NCBI RefSeq assembly: GCF_002954245.1
Contig: NZ_PPTG01000040.1
Location: 363-64,362 of the forward strand
Direction of reading: 5' to 3'
Length of the DNA: 64,000 bases
Origin: Cryobacterium aureum
GTDB lineage: Bacteria > Actinomycetota > Actinomycetes > Actinomycetales > Microbacteriaceae
A model generated the notes under the pieces. The model made no database searches, had not been told where the DNA came from, and saw only the letters and a list, made by a program, of their open reading frames with translations. Positions 24,970-35,771 of this stretch are shown in pieces (position 1 is the first letter of the stretch; every line of letters begins with the position of its first letter). The position numbers were made by a program, and so were the translations under genes.

Positions 24970-25819
24970 GGGTCCATTGTGACGGACTCGGTGTGCGTCC
25001 CGGCAATTCCGATGCGATGCGGGGCGTCGACTGCCGCACACTGGCCAGTACGCTCAGGGCCGTGCGGGTCGCCGCGACATCGTGTACCCGCACCGCCCAG
25101 GCGCCGGCCTGGGCGGCCAGCACGCTGACCACCGCGGTGGCCAGGTCGCGCTCGACGACGGGGGAACCGACGGGCAGCACACTGGCGAGAAAGCGTTTGC
25201 GGGACGCCCCGATCATGACCGGGAGACCGAGTGCGGCGAAGGCGTCGAGCCGGCCCAGGAGCTGCCAGTTGTGTTCGGTCTTCTTGGAGAACCCGAGACC
25301 GGGGTCGAGTACGATCCGCTCCCGGGCCACTCCGGCGATGGTCAGCGCATCGACGCGGGCACTCAGTTCGGCGATGACATCGGTGACGACGTCGCCGTAG
25401 TCGGCGAGGGTGTCCATCTTCTGAGCGTGGGCACGCCAGTGCATGGCGATATAGGTGAGGTCGGTGTCCGCGGCAACCGCGGCCATTCCGGGGTCGGCGA
25501 GTCCGCCGGACACGTCGTTAATGACGCTCGCGCCCGCTTTCGCCGCCGCGCGGGCGGTCGAGGCGTTGAGCGTGTCGATGCTGAGTTTGAGGCCCTGCCG
25601 GGCGAGCTCGGTGACGACGGGAATGATCCTGCGCTGTTCCTGCTCGGGTGAAACCCGGGTGGCACCGGGCCGGGTAGACTCGCCGCCCACGTCGATCAGG
25701 TCGGCGCCCTGGGCGTGCAGCAGCAGGCCGTGTTCGATGGCGGCATCCGTTGACGCCCACTGACCACCGTCGCTGAAGGAATCGGGCGTGACGTTGAGCA
25801 CGCCCATGATGAGAGTCAT
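24962..25819 (-). CDS. folP: Dihydropteroate synthase
   Basis: This 285-residue TIM-barrel enzyme condenses the pterin with p-aminobenzoate and is the sulfonamide target. MGVLNVTPDSFSDGG opens the protein, followed by GADLIDVGGESTRPGA, SIDTLNASTARAAAKAGASVINDVSGG and DPGLGFSKKTEHN. The start overlaps the folE stop by 4 nt. Confidence 0.95.
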   Translation of the reverse strand: MTLIMGVLNVTPDSFSDGGQWASTDAAIEHGLLLHAQGADLIDVGGESTRPGATRVSPEQEQRRIIPVVTELARQGLKLSIDTLNASTARAAAKAGASVINDVSGGLADPGMAAVAADTDLTYIAMHWRAHAQKMDTLADYGDVVTDVIAELSARVDALTIAGVARERIVLDPGLGFSKKTEHNWQLLGRLDAFAALGLPVMIGASRKRFLASVLPVGSPVVERDLATAVVSVLAAQAGAWAVRVHDVAATRTALSVLASVRQSTPRIASELPGRTPSPSQWTHD

Positions 25820-26385
25820 CCGCCGGCCGCAATCAGCGCGATGATTTCGGCGCGGGCGGTCGGTTCAGTCAGGGCTCCGCGCGAGGCCATGGTCACAGTC
25901 GAACTCGCGCTCTGCCGCGGGCCGCGCGTGCCGACGCAGCCGTGCACGGCGTCGAGCACGACGAGCACGCCGAGGGGGTCGAGGCCGGTCTGCAGCGCAT
26001 CGGCGATCTCTTCGGTGAGCCGCTCCTGCAGCTGGGGCCGGGCGGCAATGGTTTCGACCACGGCCGGCAGCCGACCGAGCCCGACAACGCGGTCCCCCGG
26101 CAGGTAGGCCACGTGCGCGATACCGAGGAAGGGCAGCAGGTGGTGTTCGCAGATCGAGCGAAAGGCGATGTCGCGCAGCAGCACGAGTTCGCCGGTGCTC
26201 TCCCCGACCGGAACGAAGTCCGCCAGCAGGTCCTGCGGGTTCTGGTCGAGCCCGGCGAAGAACTCGGCATAGGCATCCGCTACGCGACGCGGGGTGCTTT
26301 CGAGGCCGACCCGCTCGGGATTTTCGCCGATTGCAGCGAGAATCTCCGAGACGGCCGCCTGGATGCGCGCCCTGTCCACTGCCAC
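25816..26385 (-). CDS. folE: GTP cyclohydrolase I
   Basis: This 189-residue enzyme makes dihydroneopterin triphosphate from GTP, the first folate step. FRSICEHHLLPFLGIAHVAY has the zinc-binding Cys and catalytic His residues, GLGRLPAVVE follows, and VLDAVHGCVGTRG carries the second zinc Cys. The GTG start is only 6 bases after the ftsH stop, so it is coupled to ftsH. It heads the folate run. Confidence 0.95.
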   Translation of the reverse strand: MAVDRARIQAAVSEILAAIGENPERVGLESTPRRVADAYAEFFAGLDQNPQDLLADFVPVGESTGELVLLRDIAFRSICEHHLLPFLGIAHVAYLPGDRVVGLGRLPAVVETIAARPQLQERLTEEIADALQTGLDPLGVLVVLDAVHGCVGTRGPRQSASSTVTMASRGALTEPTARAEIIALIAAGG

Positions 26386-26391
26386 GAGCGC

Positions 26392-28401
<2,010 letters not shown>

Positions 28402-28484
28402 GGTGACCTCAGGCTAGCGCTCGATTGCAAGGGAATGCCGTGTGTTCGCCCAAAGGAAAACTCAGGCGTTGGTGCAGGCTGTGG

Positions 28485-29057
28485 CTAGAGCGCGGCTGCG
28501 GCGACGGTGGAGTAGACGTGCGGGGCGAGAATGCCGACCGAGCGCAGGTTGCGGTACTTCTCGTCGTAGTCGAGGCCGTAGCCCACCACGAACTTGTTCG
28601 GAATGTTGAAGCCCACGTATTTCACGTCGATGTCGACCCTGGCGGCATCCGGCTTGCGCAGCAGCGCGCAGATCTCAATGGATGCCGGACCGCGAGTTTT
28701 CAGGTTCGCCAACAGCCACGACAGGGTCAGACCACTGTCGATGATGTCCTCGACGATGAGCACGTTACGACCGGAGAGGTCGGTGTCGAGGTCCTTCAGA
28801 ATACGCACGACACCGCTGGACTGCGTGCCGGAGCCGTAGGAGCTGACCGCCATCCAGTCCATGGTAACCGGGTGATGCAGCTCGCGAGCCAGATCGGCCA
28901 TGACCATGACCGCGCCCTTAAGTACGCCGACCAGAAGCAGATCGGTGCCGGCATAGTCGACTTCGATCTGGCGTGACATTTCGGCCAGTCGGGCCCGAAT
29001 CTGCTCCTCGCTGATCAGGATCTCGGTGAGGTCGCCGTCAATGTCGCGAGGTTCCAT
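28485..29057 (-). CDS. hpt: Hypoxanthine phosphoribosyltransferase
   Basis: This 190-residue purine salvage enzyme shows [16 protein letters not shown] near the N-terminus. The PRPP motif is [18 protein letters not shown] at ~105, and [24 protein letters not shown] is the C-terminal base-binding part. It lies 22 bases after tilS, the usual tilS-hpt-ftsH order. Confidence 0.95.
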   Translation of the reverse strand: MEPRDIDGDLTEILISEEQIRARLAEMSRQIEVDYAGTDLLLVGVLKGAVMVMADLARELHHPVTMDWMAVSSYGSGTQSSGVVRILKDLDTDLSGRNVLIVEDIIDSGLTLSWLLANLKTRGPASIEICALLRKPDAARVDIDVKYVGFNIPNKFVVGYGLDYDEKYRNLRSVGILAPHVYSTVAAAAL

Positions 29058-29079
29058 GTGAGAGGCGCAGTCCTTTGTG

Positions 29080-30060
29080 TCAGGTGGGTCCAGGGGCGGA
29101 AAAGATCAAAATGCCGTCCTGCCGTACAACTCTAATACCTGGCAGGCTGAGCGCCCCCTGTCCGTGCCACTGCGTCACGAGCGCCGCCACGGCCAGGGTC
29201 TGCACTCGAGTCAGCCACACCCCGCAAATCGCCTCAACTCCGAACCGGATCAGGCGCTGCCGAATCGCGGCCGGCTGCGCCGCCAGCACGTCCGCGGAGA
29301 TCTTGCCGTTGGTCCAGTGTTCCTGCAGTATCGAGCGCGCCAACCCGTCGAGGGCGTCCGCGTCTTCCCGCAGCGCCTCGGCGGTGCGGGCGAGCGCCAC
29401 GGCAACCCCGGGTCCGAGTTCGTTCTCGAGCAGCGGCAGCACCGTTTCTCGCACCCGCACCCGGGCGTATCGCGGGTCGAAGTTCTGCGGGTCGCTCCAC
29501 GGCTCGAGGCCGGCATCGGCACAGAATTGCCGGGTTTGGGCACGGCGGATGCCCAGCAGCGGTCGCAGAATCGGCCCGGTTCGCGCCGCCATGCCCCGCA
29601 GGCTGGTCGGTCCGGAGCCGCGGGCGAGGCCGAGCAGCACGGTTTCGGCCTGGTCGTCGAGGGTGTGGCCCAGCAGCACACCGCTCGCCCCGGTCTGCTC
29701 CAGCGCTGCGTCGAACGCGGCATACCGTGCAGAACGGGCGCCCGCTTCCGGCCCGGAATTGGTGCGCTCGACCGTGACGCTCAGTACCAGAACCGGGTCG
29801 AGACCGAGCTGGTGGGCGGTCTCGGCGGCCCAAGCCGCGACATCCGCTGACCCGGTTTGCAGGTTGTGATCGACGATGACCGCCCCGGCACCGATGCCCG
29901 CCCGACCCGCTTCACAAGCGGTCGCGGCGGCGAGCGCGAGCGAATCGGCGCCGCCGCTCAGGCCGACCAGAACGAGCCCCTCCGACGGCAGCGACTCGCG
30001 CACGGCCCGGCGAATGTCGGCGATGGCCGGGGTCAGGCGCGGGCGGCGGGGAGATTCCAT
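29080..30060 (-). CDS. tilS: tRNA(Ile)-lysidine synthase
   Basis: This 326-residue enzyme converts C34 of tRNA-Ile(CAU) to lysidine. The P-loop [19 protein letters not shown] is near residue 35, [20 protein letters not shown] near 145, and [15 protein letters not shown] near 180. It is the short actinobacterial form without the long C-terminal domain. It is divergent from ppa, with 44 bases between starts. Confidence 0.93.
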   Translation of the reverse strand: MESPRRPRLTPAIADIRRAVRESLPSEGLVLVGLSGGADSLALAAATACEAGRAGIGAGAVIVDHNLQTGSADVAAWAAETAHQLGLDPVLVLSVTVERTNSGPEAGARSARYAAFDAALEQTGASGVLLGHTLDDQAETVLLGLARGSGPTSLRGMAARTGPILRPLLGIRRAQTRQFCADAGLEPWSDPQNFDPRYARVRVRETVLPLLENELGPGVAVALARTAEALREDADALDGLARSILQEHWTNGKISADVLAAQPAAIRQRLIRFGVEAICGVWLTRVQTLAVAALVTQWHGQGALSLPGIRVVRQDGILIFSAPGPT

Positions 30061-30104
30061 CCAGTAACGTTAGCGGCAGACTTTGATCAAGGGAGAAACC
30101 AGCC

Positions 30105-30596
30105 ATGGCCGAATACGACGCAGTCATCGAAATCCCTCGCGGGAGCCGCAATAAGTATGAGGTAGACCACGAAACCGGTCGCGTGTACCTCGACCGCGTG
30201 CTCTACACGAGCTTCATGTACCCCACCGATTACGGCTACTTCGAGAACACGCTCGGCCTCGACGGCGACCCCGTCGACGTTCTCGTGCTGCTCGACTACC
30301 CGCTGTTCCCTGGCGTTGGCGTGTCCGTGCGCCCCGTTGGCGTATTCAACATGACCGATGACGGCGGAAGCGACGCCAAGGTCATCGCCGTTCCGGCCGG
30401 TGACCCGCGCTGGAACCACATCCAGGATGTCCTCGACATTCCGGAATATACCCGCAAGGAAATCGAGCACTTCTTCGAGCACTATAAGGACCTCGAGCCG
30501 AACAAGTGGGTCAAGACGGAGGGCTGGGGCGACGCCGCCGAAGCCGACCAGATCGTGGTCGACGGCATTGCCAAGCTCGCCGCAGAGGGCCACTAG
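30105..30596 (+). CDS. ppa: Inorganic pyrophosphatase
   Basis: This 163-residue cytoplasmic enzyme hydrolyses pyrophosphate. IEIPRGSRNKYEVDHETG, YPTDYGYFENTLGLDGDPVD (metal-binding Asp residues) and AVPAGDPRWNHIQD are family I signatures. It is monocistronic, followed by a clear terminator. Confidence 0.97.
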   Translation: MAEYDAVIEIPRGSRNKYEVDHETGRVYLDRVLYTSFMYPTDYGYFENTLGLDGDPVDVLVLLDYPLFPGVGVSVRPVGVFNMTDDGGSDAKVIAVPAGDPRWNHIQDVLDIPEYTRKEIEHFFEHYKDLEPNKWVKTEGWGDAAEADQIVVDGIAKLAAEGH

Positions 30597-30608
30597 ACCG
30601 GACATCGA

Positions 30609-30644
30609 CGAAGGCCCCCTGGTTGACCGGGGGCCTTCGTTCTG
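30609..30644 (+). terminator. Intrinsic terminator of ppa
   Basis: An 11-bp stem, CGAAGGCCCCC/GGGGGCCTTCG, with a 9-base loop lies 12 bases after the ppa stop and is followed by TTCTG. Confidence 0.8.
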
Positions 30645-30665
30645 CCTGTCGCCCCTCCTCGCGGG

Positions 30666-30757
30666 GGCTAATTCAGGAAAGAGACCGAATTCGGCTGAAC
30701 CTCTCGCACTGGTCCGCCGGCCATCGCGCGATCCGCCGAGAATCTCCTGAATTAGCC
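30666..30757. repeat. 92-bp palindromic intergenic repeat, copy 2
   Basis: This is the second copy of the element at 6587-6679. The ends are GGCTAATTCAGGA and TCCTGAATTAGCC; the left arm has lost the GATC extension. The central CTGGTCCGCCGG is at offset 43, as in copy 1. It lies between the convergent ppa and NlpC/P60 genes. The remaining interior differs strongly, so only the ends and centre appear conserved. Confidence 0.85.
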
Positions 30758-30786
30758 ACCACCGGGCGACCTATCCGGGCCCGGTG

Positions 30787-32217
30787 TTAGGCGGCCGGGC
30801 GGCCGACGTACGGCGCGACGGCCCAGGACGACCAGATGCTGTGCACACGCACGCGCGACGAGGGGTTCGGAGCTTCGAGGATCTGGCCGTTGCCCACGTA
30901 AATCGCCACGTGGTAGTAGTTGCCGGGGCTGCCCCAGAACACCAGGTCGCCTACCTGCACCTGGGCGAAGGAGACGAGCTTGCCCTGGCTGGCCATGGTG
31001 TTGTACTGGTTCGTGGCCGAGTGGGTGCCGATATACACGCCGGCCGCCGCGTAGGCGGCCTTGGTCAGGCCGGAGCAGTCCCAAGCGTCGGGGCCGGAGC
31101 CGCCGAAGACGTAGCGGTCGCCGAGCTGGGCGTTGGCGAACGTCAGCGCGGTGTCGACGATGCTCGCGTTGGGCAGGGCGACGGGTGCTGAGGGCGCGGC
31201 CGGTGCGGACGGTGCGGCCGGTGCGGACGGTGCGGACGGTGTAACCGACCCAGCGCCGGAGCCCGAGCCCGAGCCGGAGCCGGAGCCGGAGCCCGACCCA
31301 GAGCCGGCTACCGCTGCGGCATCTTGCACGGCCTGCGCGGCTGCGGCATCCGCTATGGCGGCAGCCGATGCCTGCGCCTGCGCGAACGCGGTGGCCGCGG
31401 CAGCCGCGTCTTCACCGGCGTGAAAGCTGCGCTCGGCCTCGGCCGTCGTGTCTTTGAGCAGGGCGAGCTGTTCGAACAGTTCACTCGACTTGCGTTGCTG
31501 AGTGTCGTAGGCGGCCTCAGCTGCGGTCGAGCTGGCCGTGGCGGCATCAAAGGTAGTCTTGGACTCTTCGGTGAGACGTTCGCGTTCCTCGGTCGCCGAT
31601 GCGGCCTGCTCGCCGAGGGACTCGGCTGCGTTCTTGTCCTGCACGGCCTCCGTGTAGATCTGCTCCGACTGTTCACTCAGCTTGCTGGCCGTTCCGAGCT
31701 GGCTGAGCAGGTCATCCGCACTGTTGCCGTTCAGGAACAGATTGAGTGACAGACTGCTGGCGCCAGACTTGGCGAGGTGCGCGGCGATGAGGCCGGCCCG
31801 CATTTTCGATGTTGCAGCAGTGGCTTCGGCGGTTGCAGCCTGCTCGCTGAGGCTGGTTTCGCGCAGGGTGGCGGCGTCCAGGGCATCCTGCGTCACTCGG
31901 TAGACCTCGGCCGCGATCTGCGCGGTCGTGACCGCCTTCGCCGCCTGGCTCGCCAACCCGTTCAGCAGCTCACCGAGAGTTGCGATCTCGGCCTGCTTGG
32001 TCGATTCGTTCTGTTTGGCCTTTTCCACATCATTCCAGCTCGGATAGTCGGGGGCGGCGAAGGCGGCCCCGCCGGCGGCGGCAACGGATGCTGTGACCGC
32101 CGAGACCGCGCCGATCGCCACTGCGGACAGCAGCCGTTTCGACTTGGTGCGAACCCGTGCGCGTGCGGTGGTGCCGGGCGCAGTGGTGCTCGGTACGGTT
32201 GTGGTGCTCTTAGCCAA
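30787..32217 (-). CDS. Secreted NlpC/P60 peptidoglycan hydrolase with coiled-coil domain
   Basis: This 476-residue RipA-like hydrolase starts with a signal peptide to ~50. A long Ala/Glu-rich coiled coil (~52-310) follows, with PDYPSWNDVEKAK and the block LSLNLFLNGNSADDLLSQLG. A Gly-Ser repeat linker and Ala/Pro run come next, then an NlpC/P60 domain with DCSGLTKAAYAAAG (Cys), YYHVAIYVGNG (His) and a Trp-rich end. The best start is TTG 32217, six bases after GGGGAG and overlapping the M23 gene stop by 8 nt (TTGGCTAA). An earlier start would bury ~180 bases of the M23 gene. It probably cleaves stem peptides during cell separation. Confidence 0.9.
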   Translation of the reverse strand: MAKSTTTVPSTTAPGTTARARVRTKSKRLLSAVAIGAVSAVTASVAAAGGAAFAAPDYPSWNDVEKAKQNESTKQAEIATLGELLNGLASQAAKAVTTAQIAAEVYRVTQDALDAATLRETSLSEQAATAEATAATSKMRAGLIAAHLAKSGASSLSLNLFLNGNSADDLLSQLGTASKLSEQSEQIYTEAVQDKNAAESLGEQAASATEERERLTEESKTTFDAATASSTAAEAAYDTQQRKSSELFEQLALLKDTTAEAERSFHAGEDAAAAATAFAQAQASAAAIADAAAAQAVQDAAAVAGSGSGSGSGSGSGSGSGAGSVTPSAPSAPAAPSAPAAPSAPVALPNASIVDTALTFANAQLGDRYVFGGSGPDAWDCSGLTKAAYAAAGVYIGTHSATNQYNTMASQGKLVSFAQVQVGDLVFWGSPGNYYHVAIYVGNGQILEAPNPSSRVRVHSIWSSWAVAPYVGRPAA

Positions 32218-33559
32218 GTGATGCTCCCCGGTCGGCCATGAATGGAACGGGATTGATGCGGTTTCCACCGATCCAGACTTCGAAGTGCAGGTGACAGCCG
32301 TTGGCTGCCCCGGTGTCACCGGAATAGGCGATGATCTGCCCCGCTGACACGGACTGGCCGGAGCGAACGTTGTACCCGCCATTGCGGATGTGGGCATAGC
32401 CGGTTGAGACGTTGTCGCCGTGGCTGATCTTCACGAAGTTGCCGTACGTGCCGAGGACACCAGCCCAGGTGACGACGCCGGCGTGGGCGGCGTAGATCGG
32501 TGAACCGCAGCCGGTGCCGAGGTCGGTGGCGTAGTGAAAGCTTCCGCTGCAGTCACCACCGTTACAGATGACCGCCCGGGGACCGTAGCCGCCGGTGATG
32601 CGGCCGCTGGCCGGAACGGCCCAACCGGTCATGCTCACCGAACCACCGGAGCCGCCGCTGCTGGCACGCGCGGCCGCGGCTGCCGCAGCCCGTTCAGCTG
32701 CTTCAGCCGCAACCCGAATGGCTTCGAGCCGGGCGCGTTCGGCAACTCCGGCTTCATACCCGGCAGTCGTGGTGGCCTGGGCGTCGCGCATGAACTGCAG
32801 CTGCTGCTCCAGCTCAACGCTCTTCGCCTCGGAGTCCGCCAGCGCGTTCGCTGCTACTTCGGCTGCAGCCTGGGCCGCAGCGAGCGCGGCCTCGGCGGCG
32901 ACGCGCAGAGTCTCACGTTCTGACTGAGCGACTTTGGCCTGGTCGCCGAGTGACTGGGCGTTGTTCGTGGCCGACTGCGCCGATTCATACACGTCGGAGC
33001 TGCGTTCAACGAGCTTGCTCATGTTGCCGAGTTTGGCCAGCAGCAGGTCGGCGTCGGCACCGTCCCCCTCGCCCTCCAGGAACAGGTTCACGCTGAGGTC
33101 GGTACCACCGGTGCGGTAGAGCTGAGCGGCGAGCTGACCGGCTTGCTTGGTCGCGGCATCCGCTGTCGCCTTACTCGCATCGGCCTGGGTCTGGATATCT
33201 TCGGCACGGCGGGTGGCGTCGTCGAACTCCTGCTGAGCCACCTCGAGCTCACTGGCGCTCTTTTCGGCAGCGGCCTGAGTCTCCTGCACCTGCACCTGCA
33301 GGCCGGCAATGAGATTTTCAATAGCGGTCACCTGCACGGCCGCCGAGGCAGTGTTCGCCTTGGCGTCCTGCAGGTCTTGCCAGGAAGGATAATCCACGGC
33401 GCGGGCCGGGGCGACGGGGCTCACGAGGGTGACCAGCAGCGTCATGGCGGCCATGATGCTGGTCAGCGCCAGGGTGTGCCTGGGCCAATGATCGGTCAAA
33501 CGCAAGCGGCGAGCAGGCAGGTCGGTCCCGTAATCGCTCACGGTTCTCGTACGAATCAT
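32210..33559 (-). CDS. Secreted M23 peptidase with coiled-coil domain
   Basis: This 449-residue protein has a signal peptide ending near 55 (PVAPARA), then VDYPSWQDLQDAK, and a coiled coil to ~310 containing LSVNLFLEG and LLAKLGNMSKLVERSSDVYE. The C-terminal LytM domain has HYATDLGTGCGSP, YGNFVKISHGD, TGYAHIRN and HLHFEVWIG (zinc HxH). The protein ends RGASLG. The nucleotides of that tail include the ribosome site and TTG start of the NlpC/P60 gene. With its partner it forms a two-hydrolase unit; which bond it cuts is not visible. Confidence 0.9.
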   Translation of the reverse strand: MIRTRTVSDYGTDLPARRLRLTDHWPRHTLALTSIMAAMTLLVTLVSPVAPARAVDYPSWQDLQDAKANTASAAVQVTAIENLIAGLQVQVQETQAAAEKSASELEVAQQEFDDATRRAEDIQTQADASKATADAATKQAGQLAAQLYRTGGTDLSVNLFLEGEGDGADADLLLAKLGNMSKLVERSSDVYESAQSATNNAQSLGDQAKVAQSERETLRVAAEAALAAAQAAAEVAANALADSEAKSVELEQQLQFMRDAQATTTAGYEAGVAERARLEAIRVAAEAAERAAAAAAARASSGGSGGSVSMTGWAVPASGRITGGYGPRAVICNGGDCSGSFHYATDLGTGCGSPIYAAHAGVVTWAGVLGTYGNFVKISHGDNVSTGYAHIRNGGYNVRSGQSVSAGQIIAYSGDTGAANGCHLHFEVWIGGNRINPVPFMADRGASLG

Positions 33560-33816
33560 TGTTTCCCAACAGGCTTATAGCAGTCGCCCCGTGCGCCGAG
33601 GCAGACTCTTCACAGTAACAAGCTGGGCACGATTCGCCCAGTCTTACCGGTGAATCTAACCCGCGAAATGCCCGCTGGCCCGCTCATTTGCAGGCGCGGT
33701 GCGAACCGGCGATGAAAATTATTTACCAATCAAGCGGATGCTGCGCGCGCCGATTTGGCCTTCTCCCCACAAGACCGTATGCTTACTCTTCGGCAGCCAT
33801 GAACTTTGTGGCTCAC

Positions 33817-33889
33817 GGCCCCATCGTTTAGCGGCCTAGGACGGCGCCCTTTCACGGCGTTAACACGGGTTCGAATCCCGTTGGGGCTA
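33817..33889 (+). tRNA. tRNA-Glu (anticodon TTC)
   Basis: A 73-nt cloverleaf has acceptor GGCCCCA/TGGGGCT with discriminator A. The anticodon loop is CTTTCAC (TTC) and the T-arm ACGGG-TTCGAAT-CCCGT. CCA is not encoded. It is first of three tRNAs in this cluster. Confidence 0.95.
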
Positions 33890-33973
33890 CGCAAACTGCA
33901 CGTGCACGAAGCATTACTCGAAATAGAATAGTCTTACCAAGTGCCTCGCACACAGATACACATTTTACATCGA

Positions 33974-34047
33974 GGCCCTGTAGCGCAGTTGGTTAGCGCG
34001 CCGCCCTGTCACGGCGGAGGTCGCCGGTTCAAGTCCGGTCAGGGTCG
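33974..34047 (+). tRNA. tRNA-Asp (anticodon GTC)
   Basis: A 74-nt cloverleaf has acceptor GGCCCTG/CAGGGTC with discriminator G. The anticodon loop is CTGTCAC (GTC) and the T-loop TTCAAGT. CCA is not encoded. An intrinsic terminator follows directly. Confidence 0.95.
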
Positions 34048-34057
34048 CAAAGGTAAT

Positions 34058-34084
34058 AGCCCTTTCGAAAGGAAGGGCTTTTTT
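34058..34084 (+). terminator. Terminator after tRNA-Asp
   Basis: A stem AGCCCTT/AAGGGCT is followed by a run of six T, 10 bases past tRNA-Asp. This implies that tRNA-Phe downstream has its own promoter within 34085-34118. Confidence 0.85.
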
Positions 34085-34118
34085 CCTTAGAAGAGGCGTT
34101 TTTTCGACGCAGCTTTGG

Positions 34119-34194
34119 GGCCCTGTAGCTCAGTTGGTAGAGCGTTCGACTGAAAATCGAAAGGTCACCGGATCGACGCCGGTCGGGGCCACCA
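34119..34194 (+). tRNA. tRNA-Phe (anticodon GAA)
   Basis: The acceptor GGCCCTG/CGGGGCC contains one G-U pair; discriminator A and CCA are encoded. The anticodon loop CTGAAAA gives GAA on a perfect TTCGA/TCGAA stem. The T-stem is ACCGG/CCGGT but the T-loop is ATCGACG, so position 54 is A rather than the near-universal T. An integrase remnant starts ~85 bases downstream, so this tRNA is the probable island attachment site. Confidence 0.93.
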
Positions 34195-34196
34195 CC

Positions 34197-34248
34197 GCCA
34201 CTCCCTAGGAAACTCACTCGTGAGCAACTCGGGGAGTGGCCTTTTTTT
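34197..34248 (+). terminator. Terminator after tRNA-Phe
   Basis: A 9-bp stem, GCCACTCCC/GGGAGTGGC, with a long ~26-base loop is followed by CTTTTTTT, starting 3 bases after the CCA end. Confidence 0.75.
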
Positions 34249-34276
34249 ATGCCCATTTGCGGGCTCCGATCCGGCC

Positions 34277-34873
34277 TCATTTTCTCCTCGCCAGGGCGGG
34301 ATTAAACGTTCATCCCCGAAAGTTTCCGTTGCGAAGAACTCCCCCATCTGGCGCCGTGAAGACAAGGCCATCCTCCCGCCGATCCTGGCAGCGCGACTTC
34401 AGTGAGACGAATATCATCAGAAGGATTCGTGGAGATTCGTCGGTCAGCGCTTGCAAACTTCATAGTCCCCGACAAGACGAGGTGGATCTGCCGGACAGTT
34501 GACGGCGCGAGATTCACCGACAGGGCATTCACCCATTCCTGCACATCGCCGCGCGCTACCGTACCCAGCTTTGTCTTCCCCCATCGCGGAAGTACGTGCT
34601 TGTCAAGGCTGTGCCGATATCCAGACGGGTGGTTGGCTTGAATTGCACTTGGGCGCTGCACCCTTTTTCAGCCCAGGCCGTGAGTGTGATTCGCGACTTG
34701 GTGGGATCAACCCATTCGCCGCGGTCTTTCGACACTTCAACGCCCGAAAGAAATCTTTCTGCGTCTCGTTGAGTGCTGAAGCCGCGTTTGCTCGTCTGCC
34801 GGCGATCTGGCATTCGGTATCGTACGCGGTAGAGCTTGCCGTCTGCGGTTGGATAGGACTCGATTGTCGCCAT
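34277..34873 (-). pseudogene. Broken tyrosine-recombinase integrase
   Basis: ATG 34873, after GGAGGATCGTG, opens an integrase N-terminal arm-binding domain (YRVRYRMPDRRQTSKRGF, then DAERFL). Near 34620-34632 the frame shifts by one base. The core-binding domain then continues in another frame (GYRHSLDKHVLPRWGKTKL, then LAPSTVRQIHLVLSG) to NPSDDIRL. Next comes a jump straight to the catalytic-domain piece DGLVFTAPDGGVLRNGNFRG, a TGA and a few further codons. Most of the catalytic domain, including the Arg-His-Arg-Tyr set, is missing. It points toward tRNA-Phe, as island integrases usually do. It cannot be functional. Confidence 0.85.
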
Positions 34874-35218
34874 CACGATCCTCCACGTCGAAGAGATCAC
34901 ACTCCGTCTTTTAATGATCCCCTGAATGGAGAGATTGGGGCTGTTTCGACCCTGTTGAATATCGCGGGGTGCGTCAGCGACGAATATCGGTGCTTCAGGC
35001 GCAGACAACTCAGCCGACATTTTTGGCACGCGTGCATGGACCGATCGCCATCTGAGTGGAGCGGTGCTGCTTGCCGTGCCTCCCGCAGAACAGCTCGTCA
35101 TGATCCGCGTTCTCGTTCTTATGAACTGGCATTCAGGATTCACCGCTCGCCGTGGGGTACTCTGCGAGGGAAGACATTGGCAGTCCACTCGTGGACTGTG
35201 GGCAGAGAAGTAGGTGAA

Positions 35219-35677
35219 ATGACGCTGGAGCGTGCGGTACGACGACTGGTTGCACCCGTCTCTGTGCCGCCTTTCGTCTCATTGCTTGCCCTGGCCGCAC
35301 TGCTCTTTGCGGTTTTTGCCATTCATTCCGAGGCGACCGGGCATGCCATGCACACCCCGGCCGCTGCTTCGTCAAGTGTTGTTGCTTCATCGGCTGCCGC
35401 TGAGCAATCTTTGGTTATGGGTAGGGCTGCTGTCGTGGCTGCTCCCGTCGTCGCGGCGATCACGTCCGGAAGCCTGGACGGAATGCTGGATTGTGCTCTG
35501 CTCGCAATGACGTGCGTCCTGCTCCTCACCCTCGTCGTCATGATTTTCCTGACTCGACTTCCGGCCACGTATCCGCGCCTGCTCGATGCCGGCGGCATCA
35601 TCCTGGACTCCTGGCGCACCGCCGCCCTGCCTGTTCAGCGACCCAACCTCACCCTTCTCTCCGTCTGTCGCGTTTAA
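35219..35677 (+). CDS. DUF6153-like membrane protein of the copper-type cluster
   Basis: This 152-residue protein starts at ATG 35219 after AGGTGA. It has a hydrophobic helix (SLLALAALLFAVFAIH), a His/Met-containing segment (HSEATGHAMHTPA), an Ala/Ser/Val-rich middle and a second helix (ALLAMTCVLLLTLVVMIFL). This layout and its place before a DUF305 gene fit the DUF6153 family common in actinobacterial copper islands. The function is unknown; the His/Met stretch may touch metal. Confidence 0.7.
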   Translation: MTLERAVRRLVAPVSVPPFVSLLALAALLFAVFAIHSEATGHAMHTPAAASSSVVASSAAAEQSLVMGRAAVVAAPVVAAITSGSLDGMLDCALLAMTCVLLLTLVVMIFLTRLPATYPRLLDAGGIILDSWRTAALPVQRPNLTLLSVCRV

Positions 35678-35771
35678 ACCGAGATGTAGCTCCGAGCCAC
35701 CACCTGGCTTCGGAACTTCGCCGTGCCCACGGCCACTCGGTTTCTACTACTTATCGACGAATGGATGAACG

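Noticed and set aside
33560..33816. A c-di-AMP (ydaO) riboswitch upstream of the M23/NlpC pair, as in other actinobacterial wall hydrolases
   Set aside because: The conserved ydaO segments are not recognisable on the minus strand. Only a small CTGGGC/GCCCAG hairpin is present, so the 257 bases hold no feature I can support.
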